Program-made: the position numbers and the translations under genes | Source of the DNA: Anaeramoeba flamelloides | Lineage: Eukaryota > Metamonada > Anaeramoebidae | Length of the DNA: 64,000 bases | Direction of reading: 5' to 3' | NCBI GenBank assembly: GCA_027625915.1 | Contig: JANTQA010000032.1 | Span: 15,392,001 to 15,456,000 of the forward strand | Part shown: in pieces, positions 11,237 to 23,376 of the stretch | How the letters are laid out: every line of letters starts with the position of its first letter | Position numbering within the stretch: the stretch's first letter is position 1 | Notes under the pieces: model-generated | The model's input: the letters and a program-made list of their open reading frames with translations, nothing else | Told to the model about the DNA's origin: nothing | Databases searched by the model: none

Positions 11237-11662
11237 CCTTGTGGAAAAAAAGTGAAACAGGGAAAAAAACTGAAACAGGGTTTTTAATTGGGAACATTAA
11301 TGAAAATGAAAACAAAAAGTGAGATCAATTAAAAAAAAGAACAAATAAATAAATAAAGACAAAATGAAGTATTCAGCACAATAACAGTTTTTTTAAGAAT
11401 ATCTTTTGGTATGGGTTTTTCTTTGATTGATCAATTATTAAAAATTTGCTCAAAAAATTGACTATTTTTGAGATCTCCAAAACTGTATGAACAATTTCGG
11501 TAAATCAAGTAGATTTAAATTGTATTTGTTGGATTGATTGAAAATAATATGATGGGTTATTATTTGAAGTTAATTGGTTTCTTCTTATTATTGATTTTAC
11601 TTTTCAGGTTCTATTAATGTTCCCAATGAAAAACCCTGTTGAACTTTTTTTCCCAAACGGTA
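11237..11662. mobile_element. Family K MITE, copy 1
   Basis: Ends are CTTGTGGAAAAAAAGTGAAA at the left and the complement of a similar sequence at the right. The subterminal block GGGAACATTAATG is mirrored by TTAATGTTCCCAATG. The whole element matches 19344-19761 in reverse orientation. The short open frame across its right end is not considered a gene. Confidence 0.8.
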
Positions 11663-12394
11663 AATGTATTTTATTGTTTAAAAAATCATTTGTGTCCTTC
11701 TCATATTTCTGGTTTTTTATTGAAATTGGCCGTGCATTTATTTCTCCAAAAAAAGTGCTATTTTTTTTTTTTCATTTTTTGAAAATATTTCAACTAGAAT
11801 ATATTTTGAATTAAATACCCTAGTCATTGATACAATCGGTATTAATTTTAAACTTAATTTGGTATTGTCAATTAACAAATAGCTCCACTAACAAAGATGT
11901 TTTTTTATGAAATGTAAAAAAAAAGGCCACACTTTTTCGGAAATACCTTATATTTATATATATCATATTCACCCAAAAGTAATTTACAGACTTAAAGATG
12001 TTTAAATTTTCATTAAACGTTTTTTAACAGTTGCTAAAACATGGTATTATTCCCATTGATTAATGACTTGAAAACTTTGGTTTTTAACCAAATGAAAATT
12101 TTATTCTTTTCTTTTTCTTCTAAAATGTCTCTTATTTATTTTTTTCTTTTTGGAAAAAAATAGGAAGTTTACTACTCTTTAAATAAAACCAATCAAAAAT
12201 AAGAGATTTTTATTGTTTGAAAGAAATCACAAATCTTGATATTTTTTTTGTTACTAAACAAATAATTTATTGTTATAAATAAAAGAAATATAACCAAGAA
12301 TTTAACCAACTATATCCATATAAAAATCTATCTCACTATCAATACATTGATATTTAAATTCTATCTTTTCGTATATTAACTAAATTTGAAATAG

Positions 12395-13966
12395 GGAAAC
12401 AATTATAAATCAAAAAGTTCAACAACTTTGTCATCTTCTGCTTTATTAAGGTCAAAATTAGATAAAGCTTCTGAAAAAAAAAGAATGGATTGTGAAAAGA
12501 ATATTGAAAATAACAAAATAGAATTTCCTGTGCCAGAATATGATTTAAGAAATCACATTAATTTAAAAAGGATAAAGAAAGAACCAATTTATTTAAAAGA
12601 AAAAATAATTGAATTGTTTAATCAAAGTATTTCATATGAACAAAGTAAATCAAAATCATGGTATCAACCAAAAAAATATCCACCTTCATACCATTTAAAG
12701 CAAATCAAAATAGCCAAATATTTATCTAGGAAATTTCCAAAATTTACTATTTTTAGTATTAAAAAATTATTAAAAATTCCAATGCTCATTGACACATTTA
12801 AAAAATTATTAAAATCAAAAATTGGTAGAAGATTAACAAAAACTCTAGATAAATCTATTGAAACTTATTCTGATTTATTTTTAAGTGTAATTAATAAAAA
12901 AAAATTTCAAAGTTATTTTATTAATGCTTGAACGATCTAATTCTAGATTAATTCATTCAAAAATTAGTTTATTAATATCTTTATTAATTCCTACAAAATT
13001 ATTTGCTCAAATAATATATTATTATTTAAAAGAAGTTAAATTAAAAGAATTTTATTTATTAATCTCTGGATGAAATTTTCAATCTATACTAAATAAAAAA
13101 AATTTTTCCCTATGAAAACCAACTTGAAGATTTTTTATTATTAGTAAAATTTTTTTTTATTTATTATATATATATATATATTTCATTTTTTATTGTTCAA
13201 TAGAATATCTAAAATTATTTCTATTTTAATTTATTATAATTCAATAATTTACAAAATAAATTTAATAAAAAAAAAACACAAAAAAATCCAAAAAAAAAAA
13301 AAAAAAACAGTATTCTTTAAAAAAAGCATTATTACAAAAATTTTGTGTTCGAATTCAAATTTATTATTATTTACATAATTTAGCATCTCTAATTATTGAA
13401 AATGATAAATTACATGCAAAATCCCTGACAATATTAAAATTTATTGATAAAACAACTAATTCTCTCTACATTAGTTTAATAAAAAATTTAAAAAAGGAAC
13501 CGATGATTCTTGAAAGACAACTTTTCCAATGCATAAGTTTAAAAAACAAAAGATTTTTACATTTTTTTTCTTTTATTTTTTTCCAATTTATTAAAATTGA
13601 TAATGATAAATTATTTAGAATATTAAAATCAAATTCGGTAAATTTGGTTGAACAGATTAGACAATTAACAAGAATTAAATATTCCCATGTCCAAAAAACT
13701 TGCCAATTCATTTGGATGAAGATGCTGGATTCCAAATTTGTTGATTTTTTTGTTTATATTTATACTCACAATTCTTCAATTCATCTGGCGATTTATTTAA
13801 GGATCAATTGAAATTAATTGAAAAAGATCAAAAAAAAAATGAATTCCTTTAAAATTAATTTAGTTGAAGAGAATGAATATAAAAATAACAAAGATACTTA
13901 TGATGAAGATGTTTTTCAAATTCAAAAAAAACAAATTCAAAGGTCAAATAAAAAGAATAATAAAAA

Positions 13967-14033
<67 letters not shown>

Positions 14034-15493
14034 TAAATGAATCTAATAAATCTGATGAATCTGATGAAGATAATGAGGACAACAATCAAAATAAAGAAAA
14101 TTTTAATTTGATCGAATCGGAAGATGAAGAATATGAAAAGGATTATTTTGGTTTAAAAAGGTTTAAATTAATTAAAAATAAAAGTTTAATTATTAAACCC
14201 AATTTTTTAACAAAAGTATTAACTGAATATTTTTAAAAAATTTATTTTAATCTTTCTACAAATAAAATGAAGCAAAAACTTACCTTAAAAAATCGATTAA
14301 ATTTATTATCCGAAAATTTATTTAACAAAATTCTTGAAAGAATGGAAATATCGATCCATTATCAATCATCTTCTTTTAGTATCACTAGTAAATTTTTTTT
14401 AAACATGGTTTGTTGCTTATATAAATTGAATTTATTTGTTGGAACAAATTTTGAAAAATCAAATAATAATTATAATATGATTAGTGATCAACAAAAAATG
14501 ACGAATAATGTTATTATTGACAACTCCAATATTAATAATAAGAACAAGGTTAATAACAATATTGGAAGAAATATTAATAATCAAAATATTAATATGGATA
14601 ATAATAATAATAATTCAAATAATAAAGATGAAAATAGTAAGAGCGAAAACAATAATAATTTCAATCTGAAAAAAATTACAATAGGCAAATTTCAAATAAT
14701 GAAATTGTTTTACATCATAGAAAAATGTTTAGATAGTGATTTAGAATTTTGTAAAAATATTTTGAATTCAATTAGATATTTATTAAAAGTTGCTTCTGTA
14801 CAATTAGAAGTTTATAATGATCCAAATTTCCATTCTCAATTATTAAAATTCTGTTCACATCAAGATTTTAATTTTAATAAAATAGCATGGAAGACTTTTT
14901 ATCAAATGATCATCACGAATTCCAAATTGACTTCAATATTAGTTAAAAATGAATTAAAACTTTATATTAATAATCTGAATACTAATTTAACTAATTCCTC
15001 TAATGGTTTGCATTATTTAAATAAAATATTCACAATGGCAGCAAGTGAAAAGCTTAGGATGGAAGTTTTAAACCTGTCTTCAAGAAGAAAAAATCAAAAG
15101 AATTCATTACACTCAATGAAAAAAGACCAAAAGAAATTGATAGACGCGTTAGTGAAAAGGCATTTTGTTTTAAGATTTAATTTATTGGTAAAAAAACAAT
15201 ACAAGAATTATTTGACACAGAGTTAAATAATATTGTTTTTTCAATAGAAAAAAACCCTGGGATGCCATTTGTAAAATTAGCACAGGTATATTATAATATC
15301 GCCTTTGATAAACAAAATTCCAAAATATTATCTTATATCAAAAAAAAATAAAGAGTATTATATACCTTTCAAATTTATAATAGTCAATTTTCCAAAAGAT
15401 AAAAATGTAAACAAATTTATTTCACAATTGAAACAAAAAAAAAATATTTTTTCTATTCGAAAAAAATCTGGATCTACTAATAAAATGAAATAA
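12395..15493 (+). pseudogene. Long split gene, 3' part, frame-broken
   Basis: It continues in phase from the exon at 8144 (GVIQ joined to GNNYKSKSS). The first frame runs to a stop at 12929. The next coherent stretch (LERSNSRLIHSKISLLISLL) is in the adjacent frame. That frame has TGA at 13071, 13113 and 13125, runs through an AT-rich gap, and resumes as ALLQKFCVRIQIYYYLHN to 13811. Further shifts occur near 13810, within the AAT tract (13968-14033) and near 15120-15190 and 15350, with an in-frame TAA at 14234. The longest intact piece is 14267-15226. Leu/Ile/Lys-rich amphipathic helices suggest a HEAT- or armadillo-like repeat protein, which is an inference from composition only. It ends with FISQLKQKKNIFSIRKKSGS and a TAA. 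Either this is a decayed gene or the assembly has homopolymer indels; other genes in the window show far fewer. Confidence 0.55.
13968..14033. repeat. AAT trinucleotide tract
   Basis: About 22 AAT units within the long split gene. Read in the frame of the downstream acidic segment (NESNKSDESDEDNEDNN) it encodes polyasparagine. In the upstream frame it reads as polyisoleucine, so the frame changes at or before the tract. Confidence 0.95.
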
Positions 15494-17724
15494 TTGATTA
15501 TTTTTTTTTTGTTCTTGAAAAAAAAATCAATTTTTACTAAATGTTGAAATATACATATATATTAACTTGATTTGTAATTTCCCATTTAGTATTACAATTC
15601 ATTGTATCAAGATTTTTATTAAATTTGATTCTGTTGATATTTTATGATAAATTTATGAATTAAAAAATAATTGAATATAACAAAAGAATAAAAAGATCAT
15701 TTTGAAAATTATTATTAAAATAATTTTTCATTTTGATAAGCAAATAATATTTCAATTCAACTAGTTTTGACATTTTATTTGTTTTTAAAATTTATCTTGA
15801 ATTGAAATTAATTCTATCAAATATTTCCAAAGGAAATTTGTTTGATTTATTTTTATGTATATAAAAAAATAAATAATAATTAAATTTAATTGTTTAAAGT
15901 TAAAACAAAGAATTCTTAAAAATATTTAAGATTATAAAAAAGTATAATTTTTTATTTAATTCTCTCTTTCGTTATTTTTTAATTTAATTATTTTGTTAAA
16001 ATATTATTTGATTTTCTTTCTTTTAATATTGTTATTATCATTTGATTCATATGAAATTTAAACAATATAATTGCAAATATTTTTTTATTATTATTTTTAT
16101 GTTTAATAATTTTTAATTTTTAAAAATAAAATTTACTCTAGATTTGATAGTCGGTTATGTTTTTAATTTTCAATTTCAAAGCTATCCAAATCAACTTTGA
16201 TACTTTTTGTCTGATTCTATAAATTAAAATAATTAAAATTTGATTTTATTTCTACTTTTATCAATTAAATGGAATTCTTTTATGATTAAAAATATATTAT
16301 TTTGAGACTATTCCTACCTTTGTCAAATTTAAATTTATAAGTTAGAAGATTTTTGGGCCAAAAATAAAAAAATAAAAAAATTAATTTAAAGATAAAATTG
16401 ATTTTAAAAAGAAATTTAAACATATTTAGGACAAATGTAAGGGGATTTTAGAAACTTATTTTTGGTAATTTTTTTACAAAATAATATATTTTTGATGAAT
16501 TTTTTTTATTTGGCTCGTAACCAAAAATAATATATTGTGATCTTTGGAAAATTTTTACACAATTGGATTATCTTCCAAAAAAACAAAAAATCGTTTTAAT
16601 TTTTCAATTATATTAATTTGAAGTTGATATAGAAAATCAATAAAGTTGTATGCTTTTATTAAGGAAATTTTAACAATGAAATTCTAGATAAGAAAAAAAT
16701 GAAAATATGTTTAATAGGTGAAAATTTCTTGTGAAAATTCCAGGTTAGAGGGGTTTTTTTTTATACAAAAGGTTTAATTAATTTTAAGATGAATAATTTA
16801 TGGATTCAATTACCATCATTTTCTTTTCAATCAGACAAAATAAAAATAAAAAAGATAAAAAAACTCAAAAATGAAAATTTAATTTCAATTCCATAAAAAT
16901 AAAATAATTTATAGTTTAAGGTTGGGTAAATGGTGAAATGGTGTTTGGAATTATCCATAGTGTACTATATAATGTTGGTATATTAGTATAAACTATTAAA
17001 GAAAAACTAATAAAAAATAAATTGAAACTAAATTATTTGTTAAAATATTTTAATTAATATAAGATTTTTATCTGAAAAATTCAAAATGTACTTTTTTTCT
17101 TTAAAAAATCCAGTTCTACTGATTTTATTTCCAAAAAAAAATCTTATTCTTTTAATATTTTTAGCAATTTTGGGGGATAAATAGTAAGATAAATATGAAT
17201 ATAATTTTAAAAAATATCAAAATAATTGTTTTTATCTTAAGGAGTGCATGAAACGTATTTGGAAACTAATACTAAAATTAATCACAATGTAAGATTATAT
17301 TATTGAGAAAAAAATTACTTTTATAAAAAAAATTATCATATATATTCCTTATCGTTTCAAATAACCTAATCGCCTTATAAGTGTAAGTTGTAATTTAAAT
17401 TTTTATGATAAGGTTCTTTGAAATAAAATTTATATATTTTAATCCTCATAAGATAGTATTATAATTTAAAATTATATATGTTTCTAAAGAGAAAAATAAC
17501 TTTTAAAATATTATTTCAATATTTGCAAATTGTTTATATTTTTAATTTAATTATTTTTCAATTGATTTATCCAAAAAAATTTTTTTTTTAATTTTTTATT
17601 TGAAAGGTCCCTCTAAACAATAAAAACTTTTCAATTTTACCAATTAAAGATATTTAATTTATGATTCGATCTTTCTTTCAGTAATTCATTTACACCAAAA
17701 GTATCTCAAATGTTTTAATAAATA
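15494..17724. other. AT-rich gene-free stretch
   Basis: About 2.2 kb following the long split gene, with no open frame of note and no repeat that I could pair elsewhere in the window. Confidence 0.55.
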
Positions 17725-18099
17725 AACTCTTTTTCAAAAATTGTGACTCACCTGAAATAATAAATTGAAAAAAAAAAAATTATCCTTTAATATTCAAGAA
17801 CAATTAATAACTAAAGATGATTTGTAATTCACTTTTAAGTCATTCTAAATCTATAAAAGCCTGATATTTTGATAATTAAAAAAAATAAAACCAAAAACTA
17901 AAAAAAAGTGAGTCACAATTTTTGAAATGAGCATTACCGATTTTTTATTACTGAACTTTCACTGAAAAAAAGTTGAACAACAAGATTTTTTATGAATAAT
18001 TAAATCCATTTTCAAATACATTACATAGTCAAAATTTTCTTCGTGATTATTGGTCTTTTCGAAGATCTCTTTTTTTTTTCCACATGATCTTTTTAAAAG

Positions 18100-18166
<67 letters not shown>

Positions 18167-18391
18167 AAGAAAGAAAAAGAAAAATTTTTCAAAAAAAAAG
18201 AAAAAGAAAAACAAAAGAAAAACAAAAATTTGAAAAAAAATTTGAAAAAGCAAAACTAAAATTTGAAAAATTAGAAAAAATGATTCGGATCCAAAAAATT
18301 GAAAATATTTTTTGTTAAGAATACTGGAATAAACCCCTAAAACAACTCCCATTAACATTATAAAGTGAGTCAAAATTTATGAAAAATAGTT
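17725..18391. mobile_element. Family G MITE, copy 1
   Basis: Left end AACTCTTTTTCAAAAATTGT and right end the complement of a similar sequence, each followed by GACTCAC and flanked by TA. An extra inverted copy of the same end lies at about 17908-17935, so a smaller element may be nested. The interior holds a 65 bp poly-A tract. Similar sequence occurs at 46.28-46.60 kb. Confidence 0.75.
18100..18164. repeat. 65 bp poly-A tract
   Basis: An uninterrupted run of A followed by A-rich AAG-type sequence, inside the family G element. The poly-Lys and poly-Phe open frames across it are artefacts. Confidence 0.95.
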
Positions 18392-18482
18392 TAGTTTATA
18401 CATTATATTGATTTTTTAAAATCAGATGGAAACATTGTTTTATCTATTAATTACATTCAATAATCATATCCATTTTTAGTTA

Positions 18483-19229
18483 AGGGATTAGCGTCTACCA
18501 AGGAGAAGCCTAGGATCAAAGTATGTTGTTCTTGGACCTAACCAAATTTGTGTTACATGGTTCAAATGTCTCTAAAAAATCGATTGCAAAGTTATAATAT
18601 TTGTTGATCTCATCAATTAAAAATGATCTATGTATTAGTAAAAAACCCAGCAAATTAAGAATAAAATCTGCATTTTGCCATAAATTTAAAGATTGAATTA
18701 TCAATATTCAGACTACAAAGTCATAAAATATCTATCTTAAATTTATGGCGAAATGTAGGTTAGTTACTAAAAAATTCGTTTTTTTTAAAAAATTAAATAA
18801 TTAACTAATAAAGTTTTTTGTCAAATTATTTCTCAAATCATGGAAATATATTGATGTTATAAGCAGACTTATCAAAAGCAAACAAAACTAATCAGTCTTT
18901 GTACTTTTATGTTGATGATTATTGAGTTAATCTTTGTAATTTAAAAATTATAAAAATAGTTACTTTTGGAAGTTATAAATATAAATTATTAAATACTGGA
19001 ATACTGTATTTTGGGTTTTTATTTTTAGATTTGGAAAAGGAATTAAAAAAAAATTTTTCAAAATGAAATTTTTTAATTGTGATCATTAGTAAAAAATGTA
19101 ATAATTTATAATGCAATAATATTTAATATAGATTTTTTAGAGCTATTTGAGCCATTTTTCACTAATACCATTTACACCCAATTACAACATACTTTGATTA
19201 TAGAGAAATCTATGGTGACACTAATCCCT
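18483..19229. mobile_element. Family C element, copy 1
   Basis: A 747 bp element with ends AGGGATTAGCGTCTACCA and the complement of TGGTGACACTAATCCCT, flanked by TA. An internal palindrome is built from CCATAAATTTAA and TTAAATTTATGG. The element is matched along its length by 21399-22166 in the same orientation. No coding sequence was recognised. Confidence 0.8.
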
Positions 19230-19343
19230 TAATCCCTTAAAATTAATTTTATATCAATATATCAAAAAAAAAAATTATATTTAAAACAATACACTAATTT
19301 TTTTTTATCATTCTAGAATTGTATATATTTTTAATAAATCCTT

Positions 19344-19761
19344 ACTATTGTGGAAAAAAAGTTCAACACGGTTTTTCATTCGGAACATTACTGAAAATGA
19401 AAAGTAAAATCAATAAAAAGAAGAAAACAATTAACTTCAGATTATAACCCATTATATTATGTTCAATCAACCTAACAAAAAAAATTTAAATCTACTTGAT
19501 TTATCGAAAATGTTTGTGTAGTTTTGGAGATCTCAAAAATAGTTAATTTTTTGTATAAATTGTTAATAATTCATCAATCAAAGAAAAACACATACAAAAA
19601 GATAGTATTAAAAAAACTGTTATTGTGGTGAATACTTCATTTTGTCTTTAGTTATTTATTTATTCTTTTTTTCATTGATCTTACTTTTAATTTTCAGTAA
19701 TGTTCCCAATGAAAAACCGTGTTTAGCTTTTTTTCCCTGTTTCACTTTTTTTCCAGAACTG
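19344..19761. mobile_element. Family K MITE, copy 2
   Basis: Reverse-oriented relative of 11237-11662, with ends CTATTGTGGAAAAAAAGT and the complement of ACTTTTTTTCCAGAACTG, flanked by TA. Internal blocks GGAACATTACTGAAAATGAA and CAGTAATGTTCCCAATGAAA mirror each other. Confidence 0.85.
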
Positions 19762-20173
19762 TAAGAATTAATATATATCTAAATAATAAATTCAAATATA
19801 CTCTTGAGGTAAAATTTTGTTTTTGAACCTTAGGATATTAAAAAGAAATAGAAAAAACAAGTAATAATTTTGAATAATTTATTAATTATGAAAAATAAAA
19901 ATAAAAAAATTCCAATTTAGTACTGAGAATTTTGTTACTCGGAACCAATTATCTTGTAATCCTTCTTAAAAGGAAATGACTAAAATTAATTTTAAATATT
20001 TGTTTTAAATAATCAAAACTATATAAAAGACAATAATAAAAAAAAAAAAGCTCAAAAAAAGAAAAGAAAAGAGAAAAATCAACGGTGTAAAGAATAAAAA
20101 AATTATTTAATAAAACATAAAAATTAAAAAAAAAATAATCAATTGAAATAATAAAACAAATCATGTGAACAAA
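19762..20173. other. 3' flank of NDUFV1
   Basis: AT-rich sequence downstream of the NDUFV1 stop (minus strand). No gene is supported. The minus-strand open frame at 19949-20164 is Phe/Ile/Tyr-rich and probably chance. Confidence 0.5.
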
Positions 20174-23100
20174 TTAATCAATTAATTTTTGTTCAACTTC
20201 TTTTCTAAAGTGTCTAAGTAAACCTTCGATTGGTAAAACAGCTGCATCACCTAAAGCACAGATAGTGTTTCCTTTAACGGTGGTGATCAAGCTTTCAAGA
20301 AGTTTAAGGTCTTTTCTGGTACCTTTACCAGCAACGATTTGGTCCATGATTGTTTTGACCCAGATGGTACCTTCTCTGCAAGGTGTACATTGACCACAAC
20401 TTTCATGAGCATAAAATTTGGATAATCTCGCAATTGCCTTTACAATGTCTGTAGATTTGTCCATTACGATAATTGCGCCTGTACCAAAAGAGCTGTCATA
20501 CTTGGCCAAGTCGTCGTAGTCCATTAAAACTTTGTCACAAATGTTGATTGGTAATACTGGTGTCGAGGATCCCCCTGGGATGATTGCAAGTAAATTTTTC
20601 CATCCTCCTCGAACTCCTCCTGCATGTTTTTCAATTAATTCCCTTAATGGAATACTCATTTCTTCTTCAACAACACAAGGTTTTTTTACATGCCCAGAAA
20701 TTGAAAAGATCTTTGTTCCATGATTGTTTTTCCTTCCAAATGAATTATACCATGATGATCCTCTTCTGAGGATGGTTGGACAACTTGCAATTGTTTCAAC
20801 GTTGTTTACATTTGTTGGGCATCCCCATAAACCAAATTGTGGTGGAAAGGGTGGTTTGATTCTTGGTTTTCCTTTTTATTTTTATTTTTATTTTAATTTT
20901 GATTCAATTTAATTTAAAATGGATAATTATGAAAATTAATAAGGATTTTTGAAAAAAAGAAAAATACAAAGAAGATAACTTTTATTTTTTAAAAAAAAAA
21001 ATTAATTTAAATAATAAATTAACATTAATGAGTTTATTTTGAACTAATATTTTTCAAAAAAAACACAAAGGCATCAATTAATATCACTGAAGAAATATAA
21101 ATTAATATATAAAAAATATTTTTTCCTTTTTTTTGTCTTCTCGTTAAAGGATTAGAAATCTTTTTTCGTAAAATTCCCCAAAAAGGATATTCATAAATAA
21201 AGTCATTCAGTGTGGAAAAAATATTCAATATATTCTACTCCAACGAAAAAAACATGACAAAATGTTTAGAATTTGGTACACCCATTTCGGATTTGGTACA
21301 CCCATTTCAACTTTGGTGGGAAGTTCCATAGAGCGACAAAGTTTTTTTTGATTTTTGAAATAAAAAGAAAATTTTTATATTTTATTTTTATTTCTTAAGT
21401 AATTAATATCTACCAAGGAGAAGTCTAAAATCAAGGAATGTTGCTTTTGAATGTAAATCATATTCAAGCGCCATTCTTCAAATGCCTCTAAAAATTTTCG
21501 AATATAAAATAACACGAAAAGTTGATCTCATCAATTTAAAAATGAACCTTGTATTCATACAAAAAAGTAAAAAATTTAACAATTACAGAAAAAAATCTGC
21601 ATTTCGCTACAAATTTAAAGGTCTGAATTATCAATATTTAGACCCCAAAGTTGAAAAATATCTTTCAAAAATTTGTGGCGAAATTTCGAATAGTAGTTTA
21701 AAAATTCAATTTTTTTAAAAAATTAATAATTAACGAAGAGATTAATTTTTACAAATTATTTGACATATTGGAAATATATTGAAAATCCAAATAGTTTCAG
21801 AGAAAGGAAACTAAAATAATCAGTCATTAGATTTTTTATGTTAATAATAATTGAGTCAATCTTTGACATTAAAAAAACGAAAAAATATTTACTTTTGGAA
21901 GTTCTAAATCTTGATTGATAAAGACTGGAATAATATTATTTTGGGTTTCTGTTTTTAGATTTGTGAAAAAGTAATTATTAAAAAAAAATTTCTTAAAATG
22001 ACAATTTTTAGTTGATCATTTTTAGTAAAAAAAAATAATATAATTTATAGTTAAATAATATTTATAATTGATTTTTTATAGTCACTTGAACATTAGAGTA
22101 ATAATATGCTTTCCCTTCAATTACAACATACTTTGGCTCTATACTAATTTATGGTGAAGCTAATCCAAACAATTAAAAAAAAAAAAAAATAATGGAAGAT
22201 CAGTTAACTTTTAACGAAATTTTAAAATGAGTTTGGCTTGATTAAAACTTATTTCAATGGAAATTTAGATTATAGTTTCTATCCCAAATCTTTATTATTG
22301 TGTTTTAGATCGAAGAACCTTGAGAAAAAGTATAGCTTCAAATTTAATCAATTGAAATAATAAGTACAGTCATTTTTAAAAAGTGAGTACTTTTTTTACA
22401 GTTTTTTATGGCAGTCTTATATTCTGAGTACTTTTTTTTTTTTTTTTTTTGAGAATGTCAGTTTATTACTTTGAATACTTTTTTCAAGCCTTTATAAAGT
22501 TTTCAATTTGAATAAAGTTTGGACTTTTTTTAAAAAAAGTACTTTTTTCCCATTCCGACCTCTACTCCACATTTAAAGGTTGATATCTTAAATTTTTCAA
22601 ATTGAAAACTTTCAAAAAGTTTTGATAATAAAAGAGTCTTCTCACTTTTTTCAAATAGAAAACTTCAAAAAAGTTTTAAAAAAGTACTCAGAATATAAGA
22701 CTGCCATAAAAAACTGTAAAAAAAGTACTCACTTTTTAAAAATGGATGTAATTAATTTACTTATTATTTCGGCAACTTGTTACCATAAGCGAGGATAGAA
22801 GTGTTTTCAAAGAGTCACCCAAACTGTTTGGTTCACTCCTTTCAACCTTTTTATTGGAACTTTCAAAAACTTTTTATTTCAATTTTGATTTTGGAAAATT
22901 GTAGAAAAGAAAAATTTAAAAACAAATTTCAGGGTTTGTGATTACAAAACGAAAAACGAAAGTAAAAGAAAGATTGTTGGAAATTTGTTTTTGAAGAAGA
23001 AAAAAGCTTTGTGAGAAAAAAATAAAAAAAAAATAGCAACAAAAAAGCAAATTCAGAAAAAATAAAAAAAAAAAAATTCGAATCTTTTTTAGAAAATTTA

Positions 23101-23337
23101 AAAGATACTTGCTTGTTTCGATGCAGAAAATTTTTTTTTTCTATTTCTTATTGAAATTTGTATTTTTTTGGATTGGAAAATTTTTTGAGAAACAAAAAAC
23201 TGGAATCTGTGTTTTCTTGTCGTTTAATTTAATAGAAAACAAAAGGATAAAGTATTAACTTTTTTTCCAGAAAATTTCAATTTTAATAGTAATTTTACCA
23301 ACAAAAAAAAGGGAGAAAAAAAAAAAAATAAAATAAG

Positions 23338-23376
<39 letters not shown>

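Larger units (their letters stand above)
8255..12394 (+). other. Intron 6 of the long split gene, transposon-filled
   Basis: A 4.1 kb phase-0 intron (donor GTAATT, acceptor GAAATAG). It holds an AT dinucleotide tract (9009-9040), three small transposon-like elements (families F, J and K) and a coding-like relic at 9876-10106. The reading frame runs smoothly from the exon at 8144 to that at 12395, which supports the junction. Confidence 0.65.

Noticed and set aside
13071-13127. Genome-wide reassignment of TGA to Trp
   Set aside because: NDUFV1 uses TGG at each Trp I checked, and the cyclin frame appears to end at TGA; reading through it gives AT-driven sequence.
17959-18373. Poly-Phe and poly-Lys open frames
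   Set aside because: They are translations of the 65 bp A-run and its surroundings; no protein-like segments remain once the run is removed.
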